The notes beneath the pieces are model-generated. The model had not been told where the DNA came from. It saw only the letters and a list, made by a program, of their open reading frames with translations, and made no database searches. From assembly GCA_001802455.1 (NCBI GenBank), contig MGXZ01000023.1, positions 1 through 64,000 on the forward strand: a DNA stretch of 64,000 nt. Reading direction: 5' to 3'. Below are positions 8,257 to 18,079 of the stretch, one piece after another. This DNA comes from Gammaproteobacteria bacterium RIFCSPHIGHO2_12_FULL_39_24. Its GTDB lineage: Bacteria; Pseudomonadota; Gammaproteobacteria; Coxiellales; Coxiellaceae. Every line of letters starts with the position of its first letter. Positions within the stretch are counted from its first letter, which is position 1. A program made the position numbers and the translations under genes.

Positions 8257-8349
8257 TACAGAGCCGCGTACACAACGTCGAAACACATCTGCGTCAGTGA
8301 ATTAACCTCGCGGTTCTGTACTCTGTCACTAGCGCAGCAATAGTTCGAC
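8257..8349. repeat. Interleaved inverted repeats between convergent genes
   Basis: Two 12-bp inverted repeats are interlaced. TACAGAGCCGCG (8257-8268) pairs with CGCGGTTCTGTA (8309-8320, one G:U). CTGCGTCAGTGA (8289-8300) pairs with TCACTAGCGCAG (8326-8337, two mismatches). A third pair is GTCGAA (8277-8282) with TTCGAC (8344-8349). The order arm1, arm2, arm1', arm2' allows either of two alternative hairpins or a pseudoknot. There is no T-run, so it is not a standard terminator. It sits between the 3' ends of the FAD oxidoreductase and the SDR gene. Confidence 0.5.
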
Positions 8350-9111
8350 TTAATTCGTGTTATACCCCAACTTCAACAAAATAAAATCAACCATAAAACA
8401 CGGCAACATACTTAAGCATTTCATTCCAATGCCCAGCAGAAATGGAAACGTGATACGCGCCTTATTTTTTTCTAATCCTGTTTTAATCAGTTGTGCTGCT
8501 TTATCAGTTGTTAGTAAAAATGGTTTATTACAGAGAAATTGCTCGCTCATATTCGATTGAACAAATCCAGGAAAAATCACAGACACCTTTATTTTTTCTG
8601 TAGACAGCAATCCACGTAATGCTTCGCCATACGTTTTGATGGCAGATTTGCTGGCAGAATAAGTCGGACACATAGGCAAACCATAAAAAGCAGTCATTGA
8701 GCTGATCAACGCAATTTGTCCTTGCTTGCGCTGACGCATTGTTTGAATGAAGGGTGATACTGTTGCTAATGCGCCAATCACATTAATATCCAGCACTGTT
8801 TTGGTATCATGCCATGATTCCAAATGATCATCGGTTAAATAATGTGTGATACCTGCATTGGCAATGACTAAATCTACTGGTTTTTCAGTGTCAATATCGT
8901 GAAGTGTTTTTTGTAATAATTCGGTTTGTGTAACGTCAATCGTATAAAGTGAAACCGTAGATTGTAATGCTCGACATTCATTTGCGACCCGTTCCAGTTC
9001 AGATAATTGTCTGCCGAACAGAGATAAGTGCACGCCTTTTTTTGAATAGATTTTTGCTAGCGTAGCACCGATGCCGCGACTGGCACCGGTAATGAGAATA
9101 TGTGAAAGCAT
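8350..9111 (-). CDS. Short-chain dehydrogenase/reductase, candidate 3-keto-sphingoid-base reductase
   Basis: A classical SDR of 253 residues. It has the cofactor motif TGASRGIG (8-15), NAG at 85-87, catalytic Ser138, and Tyr151/Lys155 in YSASK. The C-terminal 40 residues are hydrophobic (GIGMKCLSMLPCFMVDFILL), suggesting membrane association, as in ketodihydrosphingosine reductases. The gene lies 15 bases downstream of the alpha-oxoamine synthase in the same direction, so the two are probably one operon. An oxoamine synthase leaves a 2-amino-3-ketone, and reduction of that ketone is the next step in sphingoid-base synthesis. That role is inferred; generic ketoreductases look alike. Confidence 0.78.
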   Translation of the reverse strand: MLSHILITGASRGIGATLAKIYSKKGVHLSLFGRQLSELERVANECRALQSTVSLYTIDVTQTELLQKTLHDIDTEKPVDLVIANAGITHYLTDDHLESWHDTKTVLDINVIGALATVSPFIQTMRQRKQGQIALISSMTAFYGLPMCPTYSASKSAIKTYGEALRGLLSTEKIKVSVIFPGFVQSNMSEQFLCNKPFLLTTDKAAQLIKTGLEKNKARITFPFLLGIGMKCLSMLPCFMVDFILLKLGYNTN

Positions 9112-9126
9112 TTTTATTTCCGAAAA

Positions 9127-10446
9127 TTAAATTAATTTTGCAATCATGTTAACCGTATCAGTAATTTGCGTTGATGTGTGTGCGCTACTGATAAAAAAAC
9201 GTAATCTGGCTTGATTTTCTGGCACGCCAGGATAAATAATCGGTTGCACATAAATATTTTTTTCATATAACGCATTGGCTAATTGAACGGCTTTGCGAGA
9301 GCTACCACATAAAATGGGTATAATATTAAATCCTTCGCTTAAGCCGGTGTCCAATCCCATTTTTTTAGCTTCTGATAAAAATTGCTGACTATTTTTATGA
9401 AGCGCTGCAACTCGCTCAGGTTCTTTTAATAAAATGGTTAACGCTGCAAGCGCGGCAGCTGCCACTGGCGGTGAAATGCCGACGCTATATAAAAATCCGG
9501 GTGCTGCCATTTTAAGATGATCAACCAACGCAGTGGTTCCAGCGATATAACCACCACAACCTGCTAATGTTTTACTTAACGTGCCCATCCAAATATCAAC
9601 ATCGTTTGGATTAACATCAAAATGTTCCGCGATGCCACGACCTGTTTTTCCCATCACACCCAAAGAATGCGCTTCATCTACCATTAAAAAAGCACTGTGA
9701 CGTTTTTTGATATCGATAAATTGTGTCAGATTGGGAAAATCACCATCCATGCTGTACATGCCTTCAATCACAATTAAAACACGTTGAAATTCGTGACGCC
9801 GCGCTTGTAATATTTTGTCTAGCGCTTGCCAATCATTGTGTGGAAAAGAAAGACGCGCCGCTCCTGACAATTTAATGCCTTGACGCACACTGTCATGAAT
9901 CAGTGCATCGTGCAAAATAAGATCGTTATTATTAAACAAATAGCCAATGGTTGTCACATTGGTAGCATGACCACTCACAAAAACAAGACATCGGTCAACA
10001 CCATGAAATTCTGCCAACGCTTTTTCCAGTGATTGTTGAATAGCACGTTCACCTGACACTAAGCGACTAGCAGAAACAGAAGTCCCATAATGATCGATCG
10101 CTTTTTTTGCGGCATCAGACACTCGTGGATCGCCATTTAAATTTAAATAATTATAACTGGCGTAGTTATAAAATATTTTTCCGTCGAGTTGTATCGTAGC
10201 GGTGGGAATGCCATCCAACATACAAAAAAATGGATTTTTAATATTAAATTTTTGAGCAGCAAATCGTATGTGCAAAATATTTTGATATTCGGGGTAATTT
10301 TCAAAAGAACAGCGTTCTGGAAATGGCGATTGAGTTGATGGCTGCGAAGTGGGATCATCGATGAACTGTTTTTTTTCCAAACGCATTTTTCGTCGCATTA
10401 ACGCGTTGGCGAGTAATGTTTTTGTAGTGCTCAATGGGTACCTCAT
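9127..10446 (-). CDS. PLP-dependent alpha-oxoamine synthase (serine palmitoyltransferase / PKS off-loading type)
   Basis: The 439-residue protein belongs to the fold-type I oxoamine synthases, which condense an amino acid with an acyl thioester and release CO2. Visible motifs are YNYLNL (98-103), YGTSVSASRLVSGE (120-133), a His in SGHATN (158-163) that stacks on PLP, DEAH (257-260) and the PLP lysine Lys292 in GTLSKTLAG. The family includes BioF, KBL, SPT, CqsA and domains that terminate type I polyketide synthases; the SGHATN...HDALIHDS pattern is closest to the last. An N-terminal extension of about 60 residues, rich in basic residues, precedes the catalytic domain. It is divergent from the PKS gene, which lacks a thioesterase, so it is the likely release enzyme. 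Confidence 0.85.
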   Translation of the reverse strand: MRYPLSTTKTLLANALMRRKMRLEKKQFIDDPTSQPSTQSPFPERCSFENYPEYQNILHIRFAAQKFNIKNPFFCMLDGIPTATIQLDGKIFYNYASYNYLNLNGDPRVSDAAKKAIDHYGTSVSASRLVSGERAIQQSLEKALAEFHGVDRCLVFVSGHATNVTTIGYLFNNNDLILHDALIHDSVRQGIKLSGAARLSFPHNDWQALDKILQARRHEFQRVLIVIEGMYSMDGDFPNLTQFIDIKKRHSAFLMVDEAHSLGVMGKTGRGIAEHFDVNPNDVDIWMGTLSKTLAGCGGYIAGTTALVDHLKMAAPGFLYSVGISPPVAAAALAALTILLKEPERVAALHKNSQQFLSEAKKMGLDTGLSEGFNIIPILCGSSRKAVQLANALYEKNIYVQPIIYPGVPENQARLRFFISSAHTSTQITDTVNMIAKLI

Positions 10447-10573
10447 TGTTTAACCATTTCGTCAGAATCGCGATACATTATACATCAGATTCTCCACTTA
10501 TTGATCTTCTGTTTATTTATCAGAACTGTTATGATTCGCACGATTTGCGTGACATAAAATAACGAGAAAGATT
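10447..10573. promoter_or_regulatory. Divergent intergenic region between the oxoamine synthase and the PKS
   Basis: These 127 bases must contain the start signals of both the PKS-PAP2 transcript (right) and the oxoamine synthase-SDR transcript (left). A TATGAT at 10530-10535 and a TAAAAT at 10555-10560 are possible -10 elements for the PKS, but neither has a good -35 at the right distance. A GAGAAAG precedes the PKS ATG by three bases. Shared control of the two units is likely from the layout. Confidence 0.4.
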
Positions 10574-13500
10574 ATGGATAATCATCAGGATCAACCCATT
10601 GCTATTGTCGGAATGGCATTTCGTTTACCCGGTGATTTATCCACGCCAGATGCATTATGGAATGCACTTATTAGCGATAAAAATTTAATTACTGAAATTG
10701 ATAATGCGCGTTTTTCAACCAAAAAATATTGGCATCCACGCAAATCTGAGTTAGGAAAAAGTTATACATTCAAAGCAGGTGTGTTATCAAAAATAGATGA
10801 ATTTGATGCGAGTTTTTTTGGCATTTCTCCTCGTGAAGCGTTTCAAATGGATCCGCAACAACGACTGTTGTTAGAGTTGACTTGGGAAGCGTTGGAAAAT
10901 GGTTGTCAACATCCGGAGAAATTAGCAGGATCGAATTGCGCTGTATTTATTGGTATTGCCAACAATGAGCATATGGTGAAATGTAATCATGATCTTCCCG
11001 CGGGAGATTCTTACACCATGCTGGGTAATTGTCCCAGTATTGCTGCCAACCGAATTTCATATGTTTTTGATTTGCACGGACCCAGTCTTTCGATTGATAC
11101 CGCCTGCTCATCTTCTATGGTGGCACTGCATCAAGCGTGTAGCAGTATTAGAGAAGGTGAAGCCTCATCAGCAATTGTGGGCGGCATTAATTTTTTGATG
11201 TCGCCCATTCCTTTTGTTGGATTTTCAAAAGCAATGATGCTTTCTCCGGATGGTGCTTGTAAAAGTTTTGATGCGGATGCTAATGGCTATGTGAGATCGG
11301 AAGGATGCGTTGTATTTTATTTAAAACCATTGAGAGAAGCGAAAAAAAATGGCGATCCAATTCATGGTGTCATTTTAAATTCGGGTGTCAATAGCGATGG
11401 ACGTACCAATGGCATTGCTCTACCCAGTGCCGCAGCACAAGCCGCACTGATTTCACACGTACACAAACAAATTGGTTTGTCTGCAAATGACATTAGTTAT
11501 GTTGAAGCGCATGGCACGGGTACGCCGGTAGGTGATCCCATCGAAGCAGCAGCGATTGGCAATGCGATTGGTCAACATCGCTCAGTTGATAATCCATTAT
11601 TGATTGGTTCAGTTAAAAGTAATATTGGTCATTTAGAAGTGGTTTCAGGATTGGTTGGCATTGTAAAATCGTTATTATGTTTTAAATATAAAAAAATTCC
11701 AGCAACACTGCATTTTAACAATCCCAATCCTCATATTGATTTTAAAAATTTAAATTTATCCGTTGTTGATCGCGCACTAGATTTACCGAAACAAAAAAAA
11801 CGCGCCACTATTGCAGTGAATTCTTTTGGTTTTGGTGGAACGAACGCGCATGTTGTTTTATCTGAATATGAAGCGCCGATCGCGCAACCTCAACCCCATT
11901 TAGTACCGCCTTTATTACTCAGTGTACGCAATGAATTAGCATTTCAAACAGTGGCATCAACCTATCATGTGCTGTTAACTAAAAATCCTGATCGTTATTA
12001 TGATATTGCTTACACACTCGCACGACGTCGTTCGTTGCACGATCACAGTATAATTATTGATGGTGATACGGTAGACAGTATTACGGAGCAATTAGAAAAA
12101 ATTAAAAATGATGATGTGCGATCTTCGCGTGTTGTTACCGGTAAAAATTTTGGTAAACACTTGTCCGTGGCATTGGTGTATTCGGGCAATGGTTCGCAAT
12201 GGCAGGGCATGGGTCAGCAACTTATGCAAGAATCGTGGTTTGAAAAAACCATTACTGAAATAGACTTATTATTTTCAAAATACAGTGATTTTTCGATTAA
12301 AACAGCATTGATGACTGGATTAGAAAATAGTCTTTATCATTTGACTGAAGTGGCACAACCTTGTTTATTTGCACTGCAAGTAGCGATCACGCAGTATTTA
12401 TTGTCGCAAGGCATTGTGGTTGAAGCAGTGCTGGGTCACAGTGTCGGTGAAGTAACAGCAGCGTGGATGAGCGGTGCACTGACATTAGCGCAGGCGGTTG
12501 AAGTTATTTATGTGAGAAGTTTTTGGCAAGGTAAAACACGTGGTACAGGAAAAATGGCAGCGATTGCGTTGCCACTGACAACAGTGCAAACCATGCTGAG
12601 TGATTTGAATTTATCAGAAGTGTTAACCATTTCTGCCATAAACAGTCCTAAAGGTATCACGCTATCTGGTGAGCTATCTGCGTTAGAAAAATTAAAATCC
12701 GTTTGCGCTGAAAAAAATATTTTTTACTCTATTTTAGAGTTGGATTATGCATTTCATAGCAAATATATGGATTCGATTGAAGTTAACGTATTATCAGCAC
12801 TTTCCAATTTAAAACCAAACAATGGTGCTATTCGTTATGTTTCTACCGTGAATGGAAAAACAGTATCAGGAAATACATTAACGGCAGCGTATTGGTGGCG
12901 CAATATTCGTGAGCCCGTGAATTTTCAAAATGCAGTGGATGAATTAATCACAGATGGTATTAAATTATTTATCGAAGTGGGTCCGCATTCGGTATTAAAA
13001 CGTTATGTTGATGATTGTTTAGCAAACAAAGAAATAAAGGGATTGGTCGTTTCCACCATGAAACGAAACGCGGGTGCATTACAGGATATTCGTTCTGCCG
13101 TATTTAAAATGGGGATGGCAGGAGCAACATTAAATTGGCATTATTTTTTCCCTGTGATTGGCAATCATATTGAATTACCTGCTTATCCTTGGATAAAAGA
13201 AAAATACTGGATAAAACCGACGAATGAAAATACAGATCAAACTGCTTTGTCCATTGAGCATCCTTTGCTGGGTTATCGTATAAAACAAGGTGAGCCGACG
13301 TGGGAAAATCATCTTGATGCGGTGGTGGTGAGCTATCTTGCTGATCATGTGGTGAGTGGATTGCCGGTGATGCCTGCAGCAGGATATGCCGAAATGGCTT
13401 TGGCTGCTGCAAAAATATGGTACGAATCTCAAAATAGAGAAGTGTGTGATTTAGAAATATTATCACCGATTCTATTTGATCATACGGTTTGTCGAGTCGT

Positions 13501-16500
13501 TCGTTTTTCTCTGCAGCCTGATGATGGAATTTTTCAAATAAAAAGTCGTCCACGACATTCCGATGAAACATGGAGCTTGAATGCAGTGGGTCGCATAGCA
13601 GATGAACCTGCTTACACCCCGAAGCGAAAAATTAAAATTGTTTTTCGTGAATTAAAAAACACAGCGAAAAATATTCTTGATAAAGAAAAATTTTATGCGC
13701 AAGCAGAACAGTTTGGTCTTTCATATGGACCGACTTTTCAAAGTATTGAAAAATGTTGGACACAACAATCATTGGCATTGGCAACGGTCAAATTACATTC
13801 TGATTTAATACCAACATTGAAATATCATACTTTGCATCCCGTTTTGTTGGATGCCTGTTTTCAATTGCTTATCGGTTATGAAAATAAAAAACATGATATG
13901 TTGCTACCCGTTCGTGTCGGTCGATTGAAAATAACGGGTAAATTTTATGGTGCATTACAAATAACGGCGCAAATCATTAAGCGCAATAAATTATCGGTAT
14001 TAGCCAATTTCTCGATTATCAATGGAGACAATGTGGTGGTGGCTGAAATCACCGATTGTCGATTTAAAAGCGCGCAACTGGATAAACAAACCACTGCGAG
14101 TAAACGTTATATTTGTAAGCCGCATTTATTAGCAGAAAATCAGTATACGAATGCAACTGACACCGTATGTTCCATTCGTGATGCAGCAGAAAAAATAATA
14201 TCAACAACCGTTGACAAATCATCCGATCATTTTCAAATAATGATGCCATTGTTTGATTTAATGATAGGTCAATTTGCGTATGCAACCGTGAAAGCATTGG
14301 CGCGTGAAAAAACGGATTTTTCATTCACTGAGCTGTGTGCTTTTGCAAAAATTGCCACTACACAGCAGCACTTATTAAAACTATGCCTCAATATATTAAT
14401 TGAAGATCATTATTTACAATCCACTGAAAACGATCGATTCAGTTTTATCTCTGATCAAAAAGAAATAGAGGATCCCATTGCGACATGGCATGCATTGTTG
14501 CGAGATTACCCTCATTATTTACCTGAACTTGTCATGATAGGTCGATGTGGTCTTCATTTAAAAGATATTTTAAGTGGAAAAATAAAGCCTAAAAAAATAT
14601 TTCCAGTAACGGATAAAAATATTGCTACGGTAACCCATGGATATGACATGATGTTATGCGCAGTGACATCGCACTTAAAAAAATGGCCTTTTTTGCAACG
14701 ACGATTGCGTATATTGGAAATTGCCGATGTGCCCGGATTATTTATTCATTTATTGAACTCACTCCCATCGAATAATGTTGATTATTATGTGGCAACACTT
14801 AATGAACAAACATTATTAAAAATAAAAAATAATGTTGAGCACGAGGCGAATATAAGATTAATTCAGTTAGATTTAAATAGCGATTTTGCATCGCAACCTG
14901 CATTGATTGATCGATGCTTTGATGTGGTGATAATTCGACATAGTTTGCGTCAGTGCGTGAGCCCCGATAAAACACTGCGTGAGTTAAATAAAATATTACT
15001 GGAAAATTCAGTCGTGTGGATAGAAGAAAATAATGTTGATCGCATGCAAACATGGGTATCTGCTGTTACTCACGCTGGCACGGCAGAAAAAATGATTTCT
15101 CCAAAACGCTGCGAACAATTATTACAACAATCGGGATATACTGTATCAGAACCTTTATGTGAACCGAGTGCGGGTGATTGTGAAGGTATTTATATTGTGT
15201 TGGCACAACCGCTTTCTGTTCAAAAAGTTGAAGAAACAGCACCAGTCAATGAAGATTATCAGTGGTTATTGATAATCAATGATGCTAAAGCAATCGCACC
15301 GCTATTAACCGCGTTACAAGAAAAACAATCTAACGTGTCTGTTGTAACGTATGACAGTTTTAATACGTTATTGTCATCTTATGCTGAAAAACAAGAAAAA
15401 TTACGCATTGTTTTTTTGGCGGGTACGAAAAATGATGAAAAAACCCCTTTATTTTCAGTAGAAAATGAGTGTGCTGTTATTATTAATTTGGTGAAATCAA
15501 TTCAAACAGTCACATGGAGTATCTATCCTCAATTAACACTGGTGACACAGGGTGGTGCATTGTGTGATTCGAGCGACATATATAATATCGGACTTAATCA
15601 TGCGGCGTTATGGGGGTTCGGTCGTGTATTAGTAAATGAATATCCCGAATTGCATTGTCAATTAATCGATTTACCAGAAAATAAATTAGCAAAAGTGAGA
15701 GATCGTTTTATTCATACGCTTTTAAATCCAGACAGTGAGAATGAAATAATGATCACCGCTGATGCTATTTATGGATTGCGTGTTACTGAAATTCCTTCGA
15801 CACCCACATTAAAAAAACAACACGGTGATTTTCGTCTTGATTTTTTGCGTCCAGGGCCATTAAAAAATTTGCAATGGTTTCCGGTTGAGAAATCTTTATT
15901 AGCAGACGATGAGGTTGCTGTAAAACCATTGGCGAGCGGATTAAATTTTCGAGATGTGATGTATTCAATGGGTTTAATACCGGATGAAGCGGTCGAAGAT
16001 GGATTCTTGGGTCAAACCGTCGGAATGGAATTTGCGGGAGAAATTATTGCTACTGGAAAATCAGTGTCTGATTTTTCAGTAGGCGATAAAGTGATGGGTT
16101 TTGCACCGGCGAGTTTTAGCTCTTACGCCATCACGAAATCCTATGCGGTAACACCATTGCCGAATGCATGGTCTTATTCCGCAGGTGCTAGTATTCCTAT
16201 CGCATTTTTTACTGCTTATTACGCACTGACTCATTTAGCAAGAATACAACCGGGCGAGCGATTGTTAATTCATGGTGCGGCGGGTGGTGTTGGTATTGCT
16301 GCAATTCAATTAGCCCAATATTTGGGTGTCACGATTTATGCAACAGCAGGCTCAGATGAAAAAAGAGATTTTTTAACGTTGCTCGGTGTAAAACATATTT
16401 ATAATTCTCGAGGACTTGCTTTTGCGGATCAAATCATGGAGCAAACCCAAGGCGAGGGAATTGATGTTGTATTGAATTGTCTTGCAGGAGAAGCGATTTA

Positions 16501-18079
16501 TTCGAACTTAATGATCATGAAACCGTTTGGTCGTTTTCTGGAGTTGGGTAAACGCGATTTTTATGCAAACAGTCGAATTGGTTTGCGGCCATTCCGTAAT
16601 AATATTTCGTATTTTGGTATTGATGCAGATCAACTCATTGTAAAAAATCCGGCATTGAGTCAAAAATTATTTAAAGAAATGTTTCTTTTATTTGATCAAG
16701 GCGTTTTATCTCCGCTACCTTATCGCGCATTTTCTGCTGATGAAATTCACGATGCGTTTCGTTATATGCAACAATCTCGTCATATTGGAAAAATTATTAT
16801 TGATTTTTCAGAACCACCAACGATGAATTTCGCTACCATCAAAAATGATAAAAAATTTATATTGAAATCAGATGCAACGTATTTGGTGACCGGTGGATTA
16901 AATGGTTTTGGATTTCGTACTGCGCAATGGTTAGTAGAAAAAGGTGCGCGTCATCTGGTGTTAATAGGTCGAAGTGGTATTCGTGATGACCATATTCAAT
17001 CCGCTGTTGCAGCATTCATCAGCCAGGGAATTAATGTGCAGGTGCATGCTGTCGATATTACCGATAAAAAATTATTAAATAATTTATTATCAACGATTAC
17101 TAATGCTATGCCGACTTTAAAAGGCATTTTTCATGCAGCGGCAGTGTATGACGATGCGATTATTATGAATTTAACGCCTGAAAAAATGCATTCAGTGTTA
17201 GCACCCAAAATAATGGGCGCATGGCATCTGCATGAAGCAACTCACACGCATCAGTTATCGCTGGATTATTTTGTGGTTTATTCTTCCGTGACAACATTGT
17301 TGGGCAATCCAGGACAAGCAAATTATGTTGCAGCTAATGCGTTTCTTGAAAATTTAATGCGCGTGCGTCACGCCATGAAACTGCCGGGGTTTTATGTTGC
17401 TTGGGGTGCGATTGATGATGTGGGTTATTTGGCGCGCAACACGGACGTTAAAAAAACGTTAACCACAAAAATGGGCATGCCTGTTTTAACATCACAGCAA
17501 GCATTGTCGGCACTTGAGCAATTACTGCTAGAGCAACAGGCTATTCCTGGTGCCATCATTTCAGATTTAAACATGAAGATGTTAAAACGTTTTGCGACGG
17601 CAGGTTCAGCGAAATTTGATTTGTTGTTTTCTCATTACGATGACAGTGATTCAGAAAATGATGACAGGCAAACCGGTATTCGCCAGAAAATTGCAGAGGG
17701 CACCTTAACAGAAAATGATGTGATTGATTTGCTGACGCACGAAATTGGAAAAATATTATATTTGGTGCCAGAAAAAATTGATATTCAAGAATCGCTGTTA
17801 AATATGGGAATGGATTCGTTGATGGGTGTTGAGTTGGCCAATGCGATTGAGCAATCATTTGGTATTTCGCTACCTTTGTTGATACTGTCGCAAGATCCAA
17901 CGATTAGTAAGCTTGCAAAATATTTGATAACACAATTATGCAAACCAGAACAACCCGCACCTTCTGAACAAAATAAAGCAGTAGAAACGATTTTAAAAAT
18001 TTCTGAAAGTCATGGTGAGCAGTTAACAAAAGAAGAAGCGCAGTTGTTTCTGAATCAGAAAGCATTAGTAGAAACATGA
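10574..18079 (+). CDS. Iterative-type reducing type I polyketide synthase, KS-AT-DH-(MT)-ER-KR-ACP
   Basis: One complete fully reducing module in 2501 residues. KS (about 5-430) has Cys178, His313 and His353. AT (about 535-840) has Ser623 in GHSVG, and an AFH element that points to malonyl-CoA. DH (about 895-1180) has His925 in H-x3-G-x4-P and Asp1093. A methyltransferase-like domain (about 1210-1530) has SAM motif I reading LEIADVPG (1381-1388), lacking the glycine-rich loop, so it is probably dead. ER (about 1750-2075) has GAAGGVG at 1901-1907. KR (about 2100-2330) has TGGLNGFG, Tyr2251 and Asn2255. ACP (about 2375-2455) has Ser2415 in GMDSL. A 45-residue tail follows and there is no thioesterase. 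This domain order is that of fungal highly reducing PKSs such as the fumonisin synthase. The PAP2 gene overlaps its stop. Confidence 0.95.
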   Translation: MDNHQDQPIAIVGMAFRLPGDLSTPDALWNALISDKNLITEIDNARFSTKKYWHPRKSELGKSYTFKAGVLSKIDEFDASFFGISPREAFQMDPQQRLLLELTWEALENGCQHPEKLAGSNCAVFIGIANNEHMVKCNHDLPAGDSYTMLGNCPSIAANRISYVFDLHGPSLSIDTACSSSMVALHQACSSIREGEASSAIVGGINFLMSPIPFVGFSKAMMLSPDGACKSFDADANGYVRSEGCVVFYLKPLREAKKNGDPIHGVILNSGVNSDGRTNGIALPSAAAQAALISHVHKQIGLSANDISYVEAHGTGTPVGDPIEAAAIGNAIGQHRSVDNPLLIGSVKSNIGHLEVVSGLVGIVKSLLCFKYKKIPATLHFNNPNPHIDFKNLNLSVVDRALDLPKQKKRATIAVNSFGFGGTNAHVVLSEYEAPIAQPQPHLVPPLLLSVRNELAFQTVASTYHVLLTKNPDRYYDIAYTLARRRSLHDHSIIIDGDTVDSITEQLEKIKNDDVRSSRVVTGKNFGKHLSVALVYSGNGSQWQGMGQQLMQESWFEKTITEIDLLFSKYSDFSIKTALMTGLENSLYHLTEVAQPCLFALQVAITQYLLSQGIVVEAVLGHSVGEVTAAWMSGALTLAQAVEVIYVRSFWQGKTRGTGKMAAIALPLTTVQTMLSDLNLSEVLTISAINSPKGITLSGELSALEKLKSVCAEKNIFYSILELDYAFHSKYMDSIEVNVLSALSNLKPNNGAIRYVSTVNGKTVSGNTLTAAYWWRNIREPVNFQNAVDELITDGIKLFIEVGPHSVLKRYVDDCLANKEIKGLVVSTMKRNAGALQDIRSAVFKMGMAGATLNWHYFFPVIGNHIELPAYPWIKEKYWIKPTNENTDQTALSIEHPLLGYRIKQGEPTWENHLDAVVVSYLADHVVSGLPVMPAAGYAEMALAAAKIWYESQNREVCDLEILSPILFDHTVCRVVRFSLQPDDGIFQIKSRPRHSDETWSLNAVGRIADEPAYTPKRKIKIVFRELKNTAKNILDKEKFYAQAEQFGLSYGPTFQSIEKCWTQQSLALATVKLHSDLIPTLKYHTLHPVLLDACFQLLIGYENKKHDMLLPVRVGRLKITGKFYGALQITAQIIKRNKLSVLANFSIINGDNVVVAEITDCRFKSAQLDKQTTASKRYICKPHLLAENQYTNATDTVCSIRDAAEKIISTTVDKSSDHFQIMMPLFDLMIGQFAYATVKALAREKTDFSFTELCAFAKIATTQQHLLKLCLNILIEDHYLQSTENDRFSFISDQKEIEDPIATWHALLRDYPHYLPELVMIGRCGLHLKDILSGKIKPKKIFPVTDKNIATVTHGYDMMLCAVTSHLKKWPFLQRRLRILEIADVPGLFIHLLNSLPSNNVDYYVATLNEQTLLKIKNNVEHEANIRLIQLDLNSDFASQPALIDRCFDVVIIRHSLRQCVSPDKTLRELNKILLENSVVWIEENNVDRMQTWVSAVTHAGTAEKMISPKRCEQLLQQSGYTVSEPLCEPSAGDCEGIYIVLAQPLSVQKVEETAPVNEDYQWLLIINDAKAIAPLLTALQEKQSNVSVVTYDSFNTLLSSYAEKQEKLRIVFLAGTKNDEKTPLFSVENECAVIINLVKSIQTVTWSIYPQLTLVTQGGALCDSSDIYNIGLNHAALWGFGRVLVNEYPELHCQLIDLPENKLAKVRDRFIHTLLNPDSENEIMITADAIYGLRVTEIPSTPTLKKQHGDFRLDFLRPGPLKNLQWFPVEKSLLADDEVAVKPLASGLNFRDVMYSMGLIPDEAVEDGFLGQTVGMEFAGEIIATGKSVSDFSVGDKVMGFAPASFSSYAITKSYAVTPLPNAWSYSAGASIPIAFFTAYYALTHLARIQPGERLLIHGAAGGVGIAAIQLAQYLGVTIYATAGSDEKRDFLTLLGVKHIYNSRGLAFADQIMEQTQGEGIDVVLNCLAGEAIYSNLMIMKPFGRFLELGKRDFYANSRIGLRPFRNNISYFGIDADQLIVKNPALSQKLFKEMFLLFDQGVLSPLPYRAFSADEIHDAFRYMQQSRHIGKIIIDFSEPPTMNFATIKNDKKFILKSDATYLVTGGLNGFGFRTAQWLVEKGARHLVLIGRSGIRDDHIQSAVAAFISQGINVQVHAVDITDKKLLNNLLSTITNAMPTLKGIFHAAAVYDDAIIMNLTPEKMHSVLAPKIMGAWHLHEATHTHQLSLDYFVVYSSVTTLLGNPGQANYVAANAFLENLMRVRHAMKLPGFYVAWGAIDDVGYLARNTDVKKTLTTKMGMPVLTSQQALSALEQLLLEQQAIPGAIISDLNMKMLKRFATAGSAKFDLLFSHYDDSDSENDDRQTGIRQKIAEGTLTENDVIDLLTHEIGKILYLVPEKIDIQESLLNMGMDSLMGVELANAIEQSFGISLPLLILSQDPTISKLAKYLITQLCKPEQPAPSEQNKAVETILKISESHGEQLTKEEAQLFLNQKALVET

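Noticed and set aside
8257-8349. Inverted repeats as a standard Rho-independent terminator
   Set aside because: Arms are interlaced with long loops and no T-run follows on either strand.
9127-10446. Oxoamine synthase as BioF of biotin synthesis
   Set aside because: No other bio genes nearby, a long N-terminal extension, and motif and position typical of PKS-linked oxoamine synthases.
13104-13571. Antisense open frame of 155 codons inside the PKS
   Set aside because: The plus strand here encodes the DH region of the PKS continuously; the antisense frame has no motif or ribosome site.
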